Of a DNA stretch of 14,870 bases, positions 1 to 7,446 are shown piece by piece. Within the stretch, counting starts at the first letter, position 1. Every line of letters begins with the position of its first letter. The DNA is taken from assembly GCA_937907305.1 (NCBI GenBank), contig CALERQ010000207.1:1-14870 (forward strand), written 5' to 3'. The DNA is from an uncultured Clostridia bacterium. Lineage in GTDB: Bacteria; Bacillota; Clostridia; Oscillospirales; Ruminococcaceae. The notes below the pieces were generated by a model. The model was not told where the DNA came from. It saw nothing but the letters and a program-made list of their open reading frames with translations, and did not search any database. The position numbers and the translations under genes were made by a program.

Positions 1-226
1 GCGGGCGGTTTGGCGGGTGCCGCGGGCTACGGATAGGAGCAGCGGCCCATCAACTGTGGGTATTGTAGCATTTTGCGGGGCAGCAGTCAAACAGAAGGGG
101 AGGAAGCAGCGAAGTTTTCCGAAAAAAGGAGGCAAAAAGGGATAGCCAAGGCCTTTTTTTTCTGCTATACTATATAGGCAATTTGCAAACGGAGAATTTT
201 GCAGAAGAATAAGGAGTGTAAAAAGT
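1..226. other. Upstream region of ndk, no complete gene
   Basis: No complete gene is visible. In the first forward frame the window opens inside a reading frame of 11 residues, rich in Gly and Ala, that stops at 34-36. It could be the end of an upstream gene, but it is too short to identify. A second frame stays open to 144 and encodes an implausible very basic tail, so I do not call it. An A-rich stretch at 134-140 can pair with the CCTTTTT at 152-158, followed by more T (eight T in all at 154-161). This looks like a weak intrinsic terminator for whatever lies upstream. The ndk promoter overlaps it. Confidence 0.4.
143..171 (+). promoter_or_regulatory. Putative sigma-A promoter of ndk (extended -10)
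   Basis: TAGCCA at 143-148 (4 of 6 to TTGACA), a 17-nt spacer, and TATACT at 166-171 preceded by TGC, which is an extended -10. Transcription would start near 178, about 49 nt before ndk. The -35 is weak; the call rests on the -10, the TG motif and the spacing. Confidence 0.55.
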
Positions 227-631
227 ATGGCTATGGAAAGAACTTATATCATGCTGAAGCCCGACTGTGTAAAGCGTGGCCTGATGGGCGAGGTCATTTC
301 CCGCATCGAGCGCAAGAACTACAAGATCGTTGACGCGAAGATGATGATGCTGGATGAGCCGATTCTGCGCGAGCACTATGCCCATATCGCGGATAAGCCT
401 TTTTTCCCTGAGATTGTGACCTACATGACCAGCGGCCCCGTTCTCGCGATGATCGTAGAGGGTGACAACGCTGTGAAGGGTATGCGCATTATCATGGGCG
501 CTACCAAGTTTGAGGAAGCGGCTGCCGGTACCATTCGCGGCGACTATGCCTGCTGCACCAGCGAGAACCTCATCCATGGCTCCGACAGCGTGGAGAACGC
601 TGAGATCGAGATCAAGCGTTTCTTTGGCTGA
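227..631 (+). CDS. ndk: Nucleoside diphosphate kinase
   Basis: Cytosolic enzyme that transfers the gamma-phosphate of ATP to other (d)NDPs through a phosphohistidine intermediate, balancing NTP and dNTP pools. The 134-residue protein has the usual bacterial length. Visible family marks are the N-terminal TYIMLKPD strand (residues 6-13), the GTIRGD segment (101-106) and the active-site block NLIHGSDS, with the catalytic histidine at 117. The start at 227 is set by AAGGAG at 211-216, 10 nt upstream. The block before GTIRGD reads MGATKFEEAAA, where most family members have an Asn-Pro pair after GAT, a mild divergence that should not affect catalysis. It is monocistronic between its own promoter and the terminator at 658-688, and convergent with etfA. 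Confidence 0.95.
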   Translation: MAMERTYIMLKPDCVKRGLMGEVISRIERKNYKIVDAKMMMLDEPILREHYAHIADKPFFPEIVTYMTSGPVLAMIVEGDNAVKGMRIIMGATKFEEAAAGTIRGDYACCTSENLIHGSDSVENAEIEIKRFFG

Positions 632-657
632 TAAAAAAGCGAAAATGCAAAAACAAA

Positions 658-688
658 CCGGTATCCGTAAAAGGGTGCCGGCTGTTTT
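658..688 (+). terminator. Intrinsic terminator of ndk
   Basis: A 9-bp stem, CCGGTATCC (658-666) with GGGTGCCGG (673-681), includes two G-T pairs, has a 6-nt loop and is followed by a T-rich tract. It lies 27 nt after the ndk stop. Confidence 0.7.
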
Positions 689-703
689 ATAGTTAATTCG
701 GCA

Positions 704-735
704 AAAAGCTCCCGCCCGGGTGGGCAGGAGCTTTT
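704..735. terminator. Bidirectional terminator between ndk and etfA
   Basis: AAAAGCTCC (704-712) pairs with GGAGCTTTT (727-735), and CCC/GGG pairs continue inside. Read on the minus strand it is the intrinsic terminator of the butyrate operon, 15 nt after the etfA stop. Read on the plus strand it backs up the ndk terminator. Confidence 0.85.
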
Positions 736-749
736 ATGTTTAGGGAAGA

Positions 750-1850
750 TTATTTCTTCTCGGCCTTGAGAGCTTCGATCATCATGGGAACGACCTTGAA
801 CAGATCGCCGCAGATGCCGTAATCGGCAGCCTCGAAGATAGGAGCGGTCTCATTCTTGTTTACCGCGATGATGCACTCGGAATCCTGCATACCAGCCAGG
901 TGCTGGATGGCGCCGGAGATACCCAGAGCGACATAGATCTTGGGACGAACGGTCTTACCGGTCTGGCCGACCTGATGATCGGCAGAGAGCCAACCGGCAT
1001 CAACAGCAGCACGGCTGCCGCCTACTACGCCGCCGCCCAGGGCCTCGGCCAGTTCTTCGGCCAGCTTAATGCCGGTCTGAACATCCTTGCCGATACCGCG
1101 GCCAACGGATACGATAACCTCGGCACCGGTCAGATCGACGAGATCCTTGGCGGCCTTGACGATCTCCAGAACTTCGGTCTTGATATCGGAGGCGGCCAGC
1201 TCGACGGGATACTTCTCGACAATGACCTTATCAGCCTTAGCCTGATCGAAGGGGGCGCGCTGCATAACGCCGGGACGGACGGTGGACATCTGAGGACGGA
1301 AGCGGGGGCAGATGATGGTAGCCATCAGGTGACCGCCGAAAGCGGGACGGGTCATCTTGAGGTGGGTGCCCTCATCGAACTTCATGTTGTCCACATCCAT
1401 GGTGGAGGTGGTCTTCAGGAAGGCTTTGTACTTCTCAACATCTACATCCAGGTGGGTGCAGTCGGCGGTGAGGCCGGTGTGCAGGGTAGCGGCACAGCGG
1501 GGGCCCAGGTCACGGCCGATATTGGTGGCGCCGATGAGCATGATCTCGGGTTTCTTTTCCATGACCACATCGCAGATGACCTTGGTGTAGGCATCGGTGG
1601 TGTAGTCCTTCAGGAGAGGATGCTCGCAGACGATGATACGGTCGGCGCCGTAGCCGCCCAGCTCTTTGGCCAGACCCTCGACCTTATCGCCCAGCAGCAG
1701 ACCGCAGAGCTCTACGCCCAGGTCATCGGCCAGTTTGCGGCCTTCGCTGATGAGCTCGAAATCGGTGGGCATCAGTTTGCCCTCGCGCTGCTCGCAGAAT
1801 ACCCATACGCCCTTGAAGGCGGTGGGATCGGTATTCACAAAAGTAGACAT
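750..1850 (-). CDS. etfA: Electron transfer flavoprotein alpha subunit
   Basis: Alpha subunit of the EtfAB heterodimer that passes electrons to butyryl-CoA dehydrogenase. In clostridial butyrate pathways this complex is electron-bifurcating: NADH reduces crotonyl-CoA and ferredoxin together. The C-terminal FAD domain carries VGRGIG, GSRAAVDAGW and the long QVGQTGKTVRPKIYVALGISG block, which binds the flavin. The N-terminal half is the adenine-nucleotide alpha-hydrolase-like fold. Two ATGs are possible. The one at 1856 lies only 3 nt after the AAGGAG at 1860-1865, whereas the one at 1850 has 9 nt, so I chose 1850 (366 residues; 368 from the other). It is the last gene of the operon, 19 nt after etfB. 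Bifurcation is inferred from the family and operon, not demonstrated here. Confidence 0.95.
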   Translation of the reverse strand: MSTFVNTDPTAFKGVWVFCEQREGKLMPTDFELISEGRKLADDLGVELCGLLLGDKVEGLAKELGGYGADRIIVCEHPLLKDYTTDAYTKVICDVVMEKKPEIMLIGATNIGRDLGPRCAATLHTGLTADCTHLDVDVEKYKAFLKTTSTMDVDNMKFDEGTHLKMTRPAFGGHLMATIICPRFRPQMSTVRPGVMQRAPFDQAKADKVIVEKYPVELAASDIKTEVLEIVKAAKDLVDLTGAEVIVSVGRGIGKDVQTGIKLAEELAEALGGGVVGGSRAAVDAGWLSADHQVGQTGKTVRPKIYVALGISGAIQHLAGMQDSECIIAVNKNETAPIFEAADYGICGDLFKVVPMMIEALKAEKK

Positions 1851-1869
1851 AGTCATTTTCTCCTTTCTA

Positions 1870-2670
1870 TCAGATGATGTGCTTCTCTGCCAGCAGAGAA
1901 ACCAGCTTTTCGCAGGTCGCCTTATCAGCGCCCTCCAGCATCATGCCGGCACCCTTCTGAGGGGGAGAGAAAGACTTGTAAACATTGGTGGGAGAGCCCT
2001 TGAGGCCGATGGTATCCAGCTCGATGAGCGGATCATCCTTCAGGGTCTCAAAGTTGTAGATCTCCAGAGGCTTATTGTAGCACTCGAAGATACCGCCGAC
2101 GCTCATATAGCGGGGAGTGTTCAGCTCCTTGATGCAGGTGAGCAGGCAGGGGGTCTGGGTCTTGATGGTCATGTAGCCATCTTCCAGCATGCGGCGGCAG
2201 ATGACATTCTTACCCTCGACCTTGATCTCGGAAACATAGGTGATCTGGGGCATGCCCAGCTTCTCGGCGATCTGAGGACCGACCTGAGCGGTATCACCAT
2301 CGATGGCCTGGCGGCCGCAGAAGACGATATCGCCTTCCTCGATGCCGATCTTCTTGATGGCGGCGGCGAGAATCTGGCTGGTGGCGAAGGTATCGGAACC
2401 GCCGAATTCACGGGCGGAAACCAGAACGGCACGATCGGCACCGCGGGCCAGCAGCTCACGCAGCATTCCCTCGGCGGGAGGGGGACCCATGGAAACGACC
2501 ACGACTTCGCAGCCGGTCTCATCCTTCAGGGTCAGGGCAGCCTCGATGGCATTGAGGTCATCGGGGTTGGTGATGGTATCCATGGAGGCACGATCCATGG
2601 TACCGTCTTCTTTTACAGCAACCTTACCGGAGGTATCCGGTACCTGCTTTACACATACGATACATTTCAT
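1870..2670 (-). CDS. etfB: Electron transfer flavoprotein beta subunit
   Basis: Beta subunit of the EtfAB flavoprotein. In the clostridial Bcd-Etf complex it holds the flavin that takes a hydride from NADH and splits the electron pair between ferredoxin and Bcd. The 266-residue protein starts MKCIVCVKQVPDT, typical of the family. It has ITNPDDLNAIEAAL near residues 33-46 and the signature CGRQAIDGDTAQVGPQIAE in the middle, as in anaerobic EtfB. AGGAGGAGT stands just upstream of the ATG. It lies 18 nt after bcd and 19 nt before etfA, so the three subunits of the complex are made from adjacent cistrons. Confidence 0.95.
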   Translation of the reverse strand: MKCIVCVKQVPDTSGKVAVKEDGTMDRASMDTITNPDDLNAIEAALTLKDETGCEVVVVSMGPPPAEGMLRELLARGADRAVLVSAREFGGSDTFATSQILAAAIKKIGIEEGDIVFCGRQAIDGDTAQVGPQIAEKLGMPQITYVSEIKVEGKNVICRRMLEDGYMTIKTQTPCLLTCIKELNTPRYMSVGGIFECYNKPLEIYNFETLKDDPLIELDTIGLKGSPTNVYKSFSPPQKGAGMMLEGADKATCEKLVSLLAEKHII

Positions 2671-2688
2671 AACGGCATACTCCTCCTA

Positions 2689-3852
2689 TCAGTTGACCTT
2701 AAGATTGGCGGCGATGACCATGCGCTGAACCTCGGAGGTACCCTCGTAGATTTCAGTGATCTTGGCATCACGCATCATGCGCTCCACGGGGTAATCACGG
2801 GTGTAGCCGTAACCACCAAAGAGCTGTACCGCGCGGCGGGTCACATCGCTGGCAGCCTCGGCAGCAAACAGCTTCGCCATGGCAGCGTCAACGCTGTAAG
2901 GCTCGTGGGCGTTCTTCTTGCAGGCAGCGGAGTAAACCAGATACTTGGCAGCTTCCATGCGGGTATGCATATCAGCGATCTGGAACTGGGTATTCTGGAA
3001 CTGGGAGATGCGGCGGCCAAACTGAACACGCTCGTGGGTGTACTTGATGACCTCTTCCACAGCGCCTTCGCCAAGGCCCAGCGCCTGAGCTGCGATGCCG
3101 ATACGGCCGCCATCCAGGGTGGCCATAGCGATATTGAAGCCCTTGCCCTTCTTGCCCAGCAGACGGTCGGCGGGGATGCGGCAGTCTTCCATGATCAGCT
3201 CGCAGGTGGAGGAACCGCGGATACCCATCTTCTTTTCGTGCTTACCAACACTGAAGCCGGGATCGGTGCGCTCTACGATGAAAGCGGAGATCTCTTTACG
3301 GGTCTTCTTGGGGTTCTTCTTATCGGGGATGATGCCGGTAACGGCAATGATGATAAATACATTGGCAAAGCCGGCATTGGTGATGAAGATCTTGGAGCCA
3401 TTGAGGACCCAGTGGTCGCCATCCAGCACGGCAAAGGTCTGCTGACCCTGCGCATCGGTGCCGGCGCCCGGCTCAGTCAGACCGAAAGCACCGATCCACT
3501 CGCCGCTGCACAGCTTGGGCAGGTAATATTTCTTCTGCTCCTCGGTGCCGTTCTCATAGATGGGAGCGCAGCACAGGGAAGTGTGGGCGGAAAGGATAAC
3601 GCCGGTGGTGCCGCAGACCTTGGAGAGCTCTTCGACAGCCATGACATAGGAGAGGACATCGCCGCCGGCGCCGCCGTACTCCTTGGGGAAGTAGATACCC
3701 ATCATACCGAGCTTAGCCATCTTTTTGACGGTTTCTTCGGGGAAGCGCTCTTCCTCATCCACCTCGGCAGCCAGGGGCTTTACTTCATTCTCGGCAAACT
3801 CACGGTACATCTTCTGCACCATGGCCTGCTCTCTGGTGAGTTTGAAATCCAT
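2689..3852 (-). CDS. bcd: Butyryl-CoA dehydrogenase (short-chain acyl-CoA dehydrogenase)
   Basis: Flavoprotein that reduces crotonyl-CoA to butyryl-CoA in the last reductive step of the pathway, partnered by EtfAB. The 387-residue length matches clostridial Bcd. Visible are the N-terminal helical domain (EFAENEVKPLAAEVDEEE), FGLTEPGAGTDA in the middle beta domain, WVLNGSKIFITNA, and the C-terminal QLFGGYGYTRDYPVERMMRDAKI followed by IYEGTSEVQ, whose Glu370 is the expected catalytic base. GGAGG lies shortly upstream of the ATG. It sits between hbd (19 nt upstream) and etfB (18 nt downstream). Sequence alone cannot fix chain-length specificity; the operon context makes butyryl-CoA the natural substrate. 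Confidence 0.95.
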   Translation of the reverse strand: MDFKLTREQAMVQKMYREFAENEVKPLAAEVDEEERFPEETVKKMAKLGMMGIYFPKEYGGAGGDVLSYVMAVEELSKVCGTTGVILSAHTSLCCAPIYENGTEEQKKYYLPKLCSGEWIGAFGLTEPGAGTDAQGQQTFAVLDGDHWVLNGSKIFITNAGFANVFIIIAVTGIIPDKKNPKKTRKEISAFIVERTDPGFSVGKHEKKMGIRGSSTCELIMEDCRIPADRLLGKKGKGFNIAMATLDGGRIGIAAQALGLGEGAVEEVIKYTHERVQFGRRISQFQNTQFQIADMHTRMEAAKYLVYSAACKKNAHEPYSVDAAMAKLFAAEAASDVTRRAVQLFGGYGYTRDYPVERMMRDAKITEIYEGTSEVQRMVIAANLKVN

Positions 3853-3871
3853 AACAGATCCTCCTTATTGC

Positions 3872-4711
3872 TTACTTTCTGTAATCGTAGAAACCAACGC
3901 CGGTCTTTCTGCCCAGCTTGCCGCCGCGGACCATCTTGCGCAGCAGGGGATGAGGACGATACTTATCGTCGCCGGTCTCGGCCTGCAGAACTTCCATAAT
4001 GGCGAGGCATACATCCAGACCGATCAGATCGCCCAGAGCGAGGGGGCCCATGGGATGATTGGCGCCCAGCATCATGGCATTATCGATGCCCTCAACGGAG
4101 GCAACGCCTTCGGCATAGATGCCGACAGCCTCATTGATCATGGGGATGAGGATGCGGTTAACAACGAAACCGGCAGCTTCTTCGACCTGTACGGGGGTCT
4201 TGCCGATGTCTTCCGCGATTTTCTTGATGGTTTCTACCATCTCAGCGGGGGTATTCAGGCCGGCGATGACTTCGACCAGCTTCATAACAGGAGCGGGATT
4301 GAAGAAATGCATGCCGATGATGGGACGATCGAGCTTGGCGCCGATCTCGGTGATAGAAAGGGAGGAAGTATTGGTGGCGAACATGCACTCGGGTTTGCAG
4401 ATCTGGGAGAGCTCCTGGAAGGTCTGCTTCTTGATTTCCATGTTCTCAATGGCAGCCTCGATGACGAGGTCGCAATCCTTGCAGATCTCCTTGGTGCCGG
4501 TGGTGATCTTAGCGAGGATGGCATCGGCAGCGGCCTGCTCCATCTTGCCCTTGGCCACGCGGCCGTTCAGGCCTTTGGCGATCTTGTTTTTGCCGTTAGC
4601 GGCAAACTCTTCGTTGATATCGCACAGGAAAACCTCGTAGCCATTGGACTGAGCAAAGGCCTGAGCGATGCCGGAACCCATAGTACCAGCGCCGATAATA
4701 CCAACTTTCAT
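3872..4711 (-). CDS. hbd: 3-hydroxybutyryl-CoA dehydrogenase
   Basis: Reduces acetoacetyl-CoA to (S)-3-hydroxybutyryl-CoA with NAD(P)H, the second step of the pathway. The 279-residue single-domain form is typical of butyrate producers. It has an N-terminal Rossmann motif, GAGTMG (7-12), and DI at 31-32 after the second strand, which favours NADH over NADPH (inference). The catalytic His135 is in GMHFFNPAP and the partner Glu147 in KLVEVI. The C-terminal domain contains GFVVNRI and HPMGPLALGDLIGLD. An SD (GGAGG) lies 9 nt before the ATG. The gene lies 39 nt after crt and 19 nt before bcd on the same transcript. Confidence 0.95.
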   Translation of the reverse strand: MKVGIIGAGTMGSGIAQAFAQSNGYEVFLCDINEEFAANGKNKIAKGLNGRVAKGKMEQAAADAILAKITTGTKEICKDCDLVIEAAIENMEIKKQTFQELSQICKPECMFATNTSSLSITEIGAKLDRPIIGMHFFNPAPVMKLVEVIAGLNTPAEMVETIKKIAEDIGKTPVQVEEAAGFVVNRILIPMINEAVGIYAEGVASVEGIDNAMMLGANHPMGPLALGDLIGLDVCLAIMEVLQAETGDDKYRPHPLLRKMVRGGKLGRKTGVGFYDYRK

Positions 4712-4750
4712 TTTCTGTTACCTCCGTAAGTATAGTTTTTGGGACTTTGA

Positions 4751-5527
4751 TTATTTATTGAGGAATGCTTCGACCTTGCGCTTTTCCAGGAAAGCGGTCA
4801 TGCCTTCCTTCTGGTCGTAGGTCTCAAAGCAGTTGCCAAACAGCTTTTCTTCGATGACGATGGCCTGGTCCATATCCACCTGCAGGCCTTCATTGATGGC
4901 GCGCTTGCAGTTGCGCACGGCGATGGGGGCATTGCGGGCAATAGTGGAAGCCAGCTTCTTGGCGGCGGGCATCAGCTCTTCGGTGGGGTAAACATTGTTC
5001 ACCAAGCCGATGCGATAGGCTTCCTCCGCCTTGATGTTGCGGGCACCGTAGATCATCTCTTTTGCCTTGCCGGTGCCGACGATGCGGGCCAGACGCTGGG
5101 TGCCGCCGAAACCGGGGGTGATGCCCAGGCCGACTTCGGGTTGACCGAACACGGCATTTTCGCTGCAGATGCGGATATCGCAGCTCATGCTGATTTCACA
5201 GCCGCCGCCCAGCGCAAAGCCATTGACGGCCGCAATAACGGGGATGGGGAAGGTCTCCAGCTTGCGGAATACATCGTTGCCCTTTTTGCCAAAGGCTTCG
5301 CCCTCAGCTTTGGTCAGGGTGCTCATCTCGCCAATATCAGCGCCGGCCACAAAGCTCTTTTCGCCCGCACCGGTGAGGATGAGGCAGCGGATGGCTTCCT
5401 GATCGACCGCGTCGAGGGTCTTATCCAGCTCATCCAGTACGGCGCTGTTCAGCGCATTGAGGGCCTTGGGACGATTGATGGTGATAATACCGATCTGGCC
5501 TTCCACTTCATAGGTGATAAACTCCAT
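4751..5527 (-). CDS. crt: Crotonase (3-hydroxybutyryl-CoA dehydratase / enoyl-CoA hydratase)
   Basis: Dehydrates 3-hydroxybutyryl-CoA to crotonyl-CoA, the third step of the pathway. The 258-residue protein has the full crotonase fold. Features are AGADIGEM (61-68), which contributes to the oxyanion hole, GGGCE with catalytic Glu111, and FGQPEVGLG with the second catalytic Glu131, followed by TPGFGGTQRL. AAGGAGAG lies upstream of the ATG. It is separated from thl by 78 nt that contain a strong hairpin, and from hbd by 39 nt. Crotonases vary in substrate; the specific role is assigned from the operon. Confidence 0.94.
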   Translation of the reverse strand: MEFITYEVEGQIGIITINRPKALNALNSAVLDELDKTLDAVDQEAIRCLILTGAGEKSFVAGADIGEMSTLTKAEGEAFGKKGNDVFRKLETFPIPVIAAVNGFALGGGCEISMSCDIRICSENAVFGQPEVGLGITPGFGGTQRLARIVGTGKAKEMIYGARNIKAEEAYRIGLVNNVYPTEELMPAAKKLASTIARNAPIAVRNCKRAINEGLQVDMDQAIVIEEKLFGNCFETYDQKEGMTAFLEKRKVEAFLNK

Positions 5528-5559
5528 GGAATGTCACTCTCCTTGACTTATTTTGCGGA

Positions 5560-5587
5560 GCACCGGAGAGCCGCGGCTCCCCGGTGC
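5560..5587 (-). other. Intercistronic stem-loop between thl and crt
   Basis: A 13-bp inverted repeat occupies 5560-5572 and 5575-5587, with one G-T pair and only 2 nt between the arms (more likely 12 bp with a 4-nt CGCG loop). It begins 18 nt after the thl stop. On the minus strand it is followed by CAAAATAAG rather than a T run, so it is not a standard intrinsic terminator. An mRNA processing or stability element, or partial attenuation giving more thl than downstream mRNA, is more likely (inference). Confidence 0.65.
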
Positions 5588-5605
5588 GTGGGTTTGCGTA
5601 AGGGA

Positions 5606-6784
5606 TCAGTCACGCTTTACAACAGTGGCGCAGCCCATGCCGCCGCCGATGCACAGGGTGGCGAGGCCGGTCTTGGCGTCACGGCGCTGCATCTCGTGCA
5701 GCAGGGTGACCAGGATACGGCAGCCGGAAGCGCCTACGGGGTGACCCAGAGCGATGGCGCCGCCATTGACATTCAGCTTGGCGGGATCGAATTCCAGATC
5801 GTGGCCAACAGCCAGGGACTGCGCGGCAAAGGCTTCATTGGCTTCGATGAGGTCCATATCGGCAACCTTCATATCCAGCTTCTTCATCAGCTTATTGACA
5901 GCGGCAACGGGGCCTACGCCCATGATGGAGGGATCTACGCCGCCCAAAGCGCCGCCAACCCAGGTAGCCATCGGCTTAACGCCCAGCTCCTTGGCCTTCT
6001 CTTCGCTCATTACTACGATGGCAGCAGCGCCGTCATTGATACCGGAAGCGTTGCCGGCGGTGACGATGCCATCCTTCTTGAAGGCGGGCTTCAGGCGGGC
6101 CAGGGTCTCCACGGTGGTGCCGGGACGGGGGTTCTCATCGGTATCTACCATGACAGAGCCCTTCTTGCCCTTGACCTCTACGGGAACGATCTCATCCTTG
6201 AACTTGCCTTCGGCCATGGCCTTTTCGCACTTCTGCTGGCTGTTAGCGGAGAACTCATCGAGCATCTCACGGGTCAGGTGCCACTGCTCGGCAACATTTT
6301 CGGCAGTGATGCCCATGTGATAGTTATTGAAAGCATCCCACAGGGCGTCATTTACCATGGTATCCACCAGGGTAGCATTGCCCATGCGGTAGCCGTAACG
6401 GCCCTTCATCATGGCATAAGGAGCGAGGGACATGCTCTCCATACCGCCGGCGACTACGATATCGGCATCTCCAGCCTCGATCATCTGAGCGGCCATATTG
6501 ACGCAGTTCAGACCGGAACCGCAGACGACATTGACGGTAACGGCGGGAGTGGTCACAGGAAGACCGGCCTTCAGGGAAGCCTGACGGGCGACATTCTGGC
6601 CCAGACCAGCCTGGATAACGCAGCCCATGTAAACATGATCGACCTGCTCGGCGGGAACGCCGGCGCGATTCAGGGCTTCCTTGATGACAACAGAGCCGAG
6701 CTCCGCAGCGGGAACGGTGCTGAGAGCGCCGCCCATGGTGCCGATGGCGGTACGGCAGGCGCCTGCCAATACGATTTTCTTCAT
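5606..6784 (-). CDS. thl: Acetyl-CoA acetyltransferase (thiolase)
   Basis: Condenses two acetyl-CoA to acetoacetyl-CoA and CoA, the entry step of the butyrate pathway. The 392-residue length is that of biosynthetic thiolase II. All three active-site blocks are visible: the nucleophile Cys88 in NVVCGSGL, His348 in GHPVGASG, and Cys378 in CIGGGMG. AAGGAGG precedes the ATG by about 10 nt. It is the first gene of the six-gene operon, 88 nt downstream of coaD. I could not find a convincing sigma-A promoter in those 88 nt: the best -10-like string overlaps the ribosome binding site. Transcription may therefore continue from the coaD promoter or use an atypical promoter. Confidence 0.96.
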   Translation of the reverse strand: MKKIVLAGACRTAIGTMGGALSTVPAAELGSVVIKEALNRAGVPAEQVDHVYMGCVIQAGLGQNVARQASLKAGLPVTTPAVTVNVVCGSGLNCVNMAAQMIEAGDADIVVAGGMESMSLAPYAMMKGRYGYRMGNATLVDTMVNDALWDAFNNYHMGITAENVAEQWHLTREMLDEFSANSQQKCEKAMAEGKFKDEIVPVEVKGKKGSVMVDTDENPRPGTTVETLARLKPAFKKDGIVTAGNASGINDGAAAIVVMSEEKAKELGVKPMATWVGGALGGVDPSIMGVGPVAAVNKLMKKLDMKVADMDLIEANEAFAAQSLAVGHDLEFDPAKLNVNGGAIALGHPVGASGCRILVTLLHEMQRRDAKTGLATLCIGGGMGCATVVKRD

Positions 6785-6838
6785 AAGTGTGTGCCTCCTT
6801 GATAAAATAAAATGAAATTGAAAACAAAATTATTTTCA

Positions 6839-6855
6839 CGACCGAAAGGCGGTCG
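6839..6855 (-). terminator. Possible (weak) terminator hairpin after coaD
   Basis: A 6-bp stem, CGACCG/CGGTCG, with a 5-nt loop lies 18 nt after the coaD stop on the minus strand. It is followed by an A/T-rich stretch with broken T runs rather than a clean T tract. Termination is probably partial, so read-through into thl is plausible. Confidence 0.45.
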
Positions 6856-6872
6856 GATGAAACGAATGAAAA

Positions 6873-7355
6873 TCAGCTGCCCAGTTTTTCCTTTAGGCGG
6901 GCGGCTACGCAGGGATTGACGAACTTGGAGATATCGGTGTTATCATAGTGGGCTACCTCTTTTACGATAGTGCTGCTGAGGTAAGCATAGCGCAGGCTGG
7001 TGGTAAAGAACATGGTATCGATGGTGGGATCGAGAATGCGGTTGGTCTGTGCCATCTGCATCTCATGCTCAAAATCGGTGACAGCGCGCAGCCCGCGGAT
7101 GATGACCTGCGCCTGATTGGCCCGGGCAAAATCGACAGTGCGGCCATCAAAGGTTTTTACTGAAACATTCTTGAGCTCTTTGACGCTCTGCTGAAGCATT
7201 TCTACCCGCTCTTCCACCGTAAAGAGCGGGTTCTTATCGCGGTTGATGAGCACGCCGATAACCAACTCATCCACTACGCGGGAGGCCCGGCGGATAATAT
7301 CCATGTGGCCCAGCGTGACGGGATCGAAACTTCCGGGATAAACAGCCCTTGTCAT
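6873..7355 (-). CDS. coaD: Phosphopantetheine adenylyltransferase
   Basis: Fourth step of CoA synthesis: ATP plus 4'-phosphopantetheine gives dephospho-CoA and pyrophosphate. The 160-residue protein is the standard bacterial length. The N-terminal YPGSFDPVTLGHMDII contains the TxGH nucleotidyltransferase motif (Thr14-Gly16-His17 region). RGLRAVTDFEHEMQMA and the C-terminal YLSSTIVKEVA are the other hallmarks (the SSTxVKE signature). GAAAGGA precedes the ATG at 7355, and a small GCCGT/ACGGC hairpin (7369-7381) stands just above it. Often coaD sits next to rsmD; here it precedes the butyrate operon, a suggestive link because every downstream enzyme works on CoA esters. Confidence 0.96.
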   Translation of the reverse strand: MTRAVYPGSFDPVTLGHMDIIRRASRVVDELVIGVLINRDKNPLFTVEERVEMLQQSVKELKNVSVKTFDGRTVDFARANQAQVIIRGLRAVTDFEHEMQMAQTNRILDPTIDTMFFTTSLRYAYLSSTIVKEVAHYDNTDISKFVNPCVAARLKEKLGS

Positions 7356-7394
7356 ATGGTGTCCTTTCGCCGTAAAACGGCTTTCACTTAATAT

Positions 7395-7403
7395 TTATCC
7401 ACA
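7395..7403 (+). other. Perfect DnaA-box sequence in the coaD leader
   Basis: TTATCCACA is identical to the consensus 9-mer bound by DnaA. It lies between the coaD promoter and start codon. A second weaker match (7 of 9, reverse orientation) is at 7476-7484. A single 9-mer can occur by chance, and no dnaA, dnaN or box cluster is present, so origin function is not claimed. Confidence 0.3.
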
Positions 7404-7417
7404 TTAAAAGCAACTTC

Positions 7418-7446
7418 AGTATAACTGCAAAAAGGGGTGGTGTCAA
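7418..7446 (-). promoter_or_regulatory. Sigma-A promoter of coaD (possibly also the butyrate operon)
   Basis: Read on the minus strand: a perfect TTGACA (7441-7446), a 17-nt spacer, and TATACT (7418-7423, 5 of 6). Expected start is near 7411, giving a leader of about 56 nt that contains the DnaA-box sequence and a small hairpin. Confidence 0.85.

Noticed and set aside
2..144. Open frame at the left window edge ending in a very basic tail
   Set aside because: The stop lies within the terminator-like/promoter region of ndk and the composition is unlike a real protein end; no ribosome site or family match can be judged from 47 codons.
1666..3999. A 777-codon plus-strand reading frame opposite etfB and bcd, and similar long frames opposite etfA, hbd and thl
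   Set aside because: They run in codon register with well-recognised minus-strand enzymes, lack ribosome binding sites and family resemblance, and arise from avoidance of TTA, CTA and TCA codons on the coding strand.
6799..6827. TTGTTT-17-TATCAA as a promoter of thl
   Set aside because: The -10 overlaps the thl ribosome binding site, so the transcript would lack it; both hexamers are weak.
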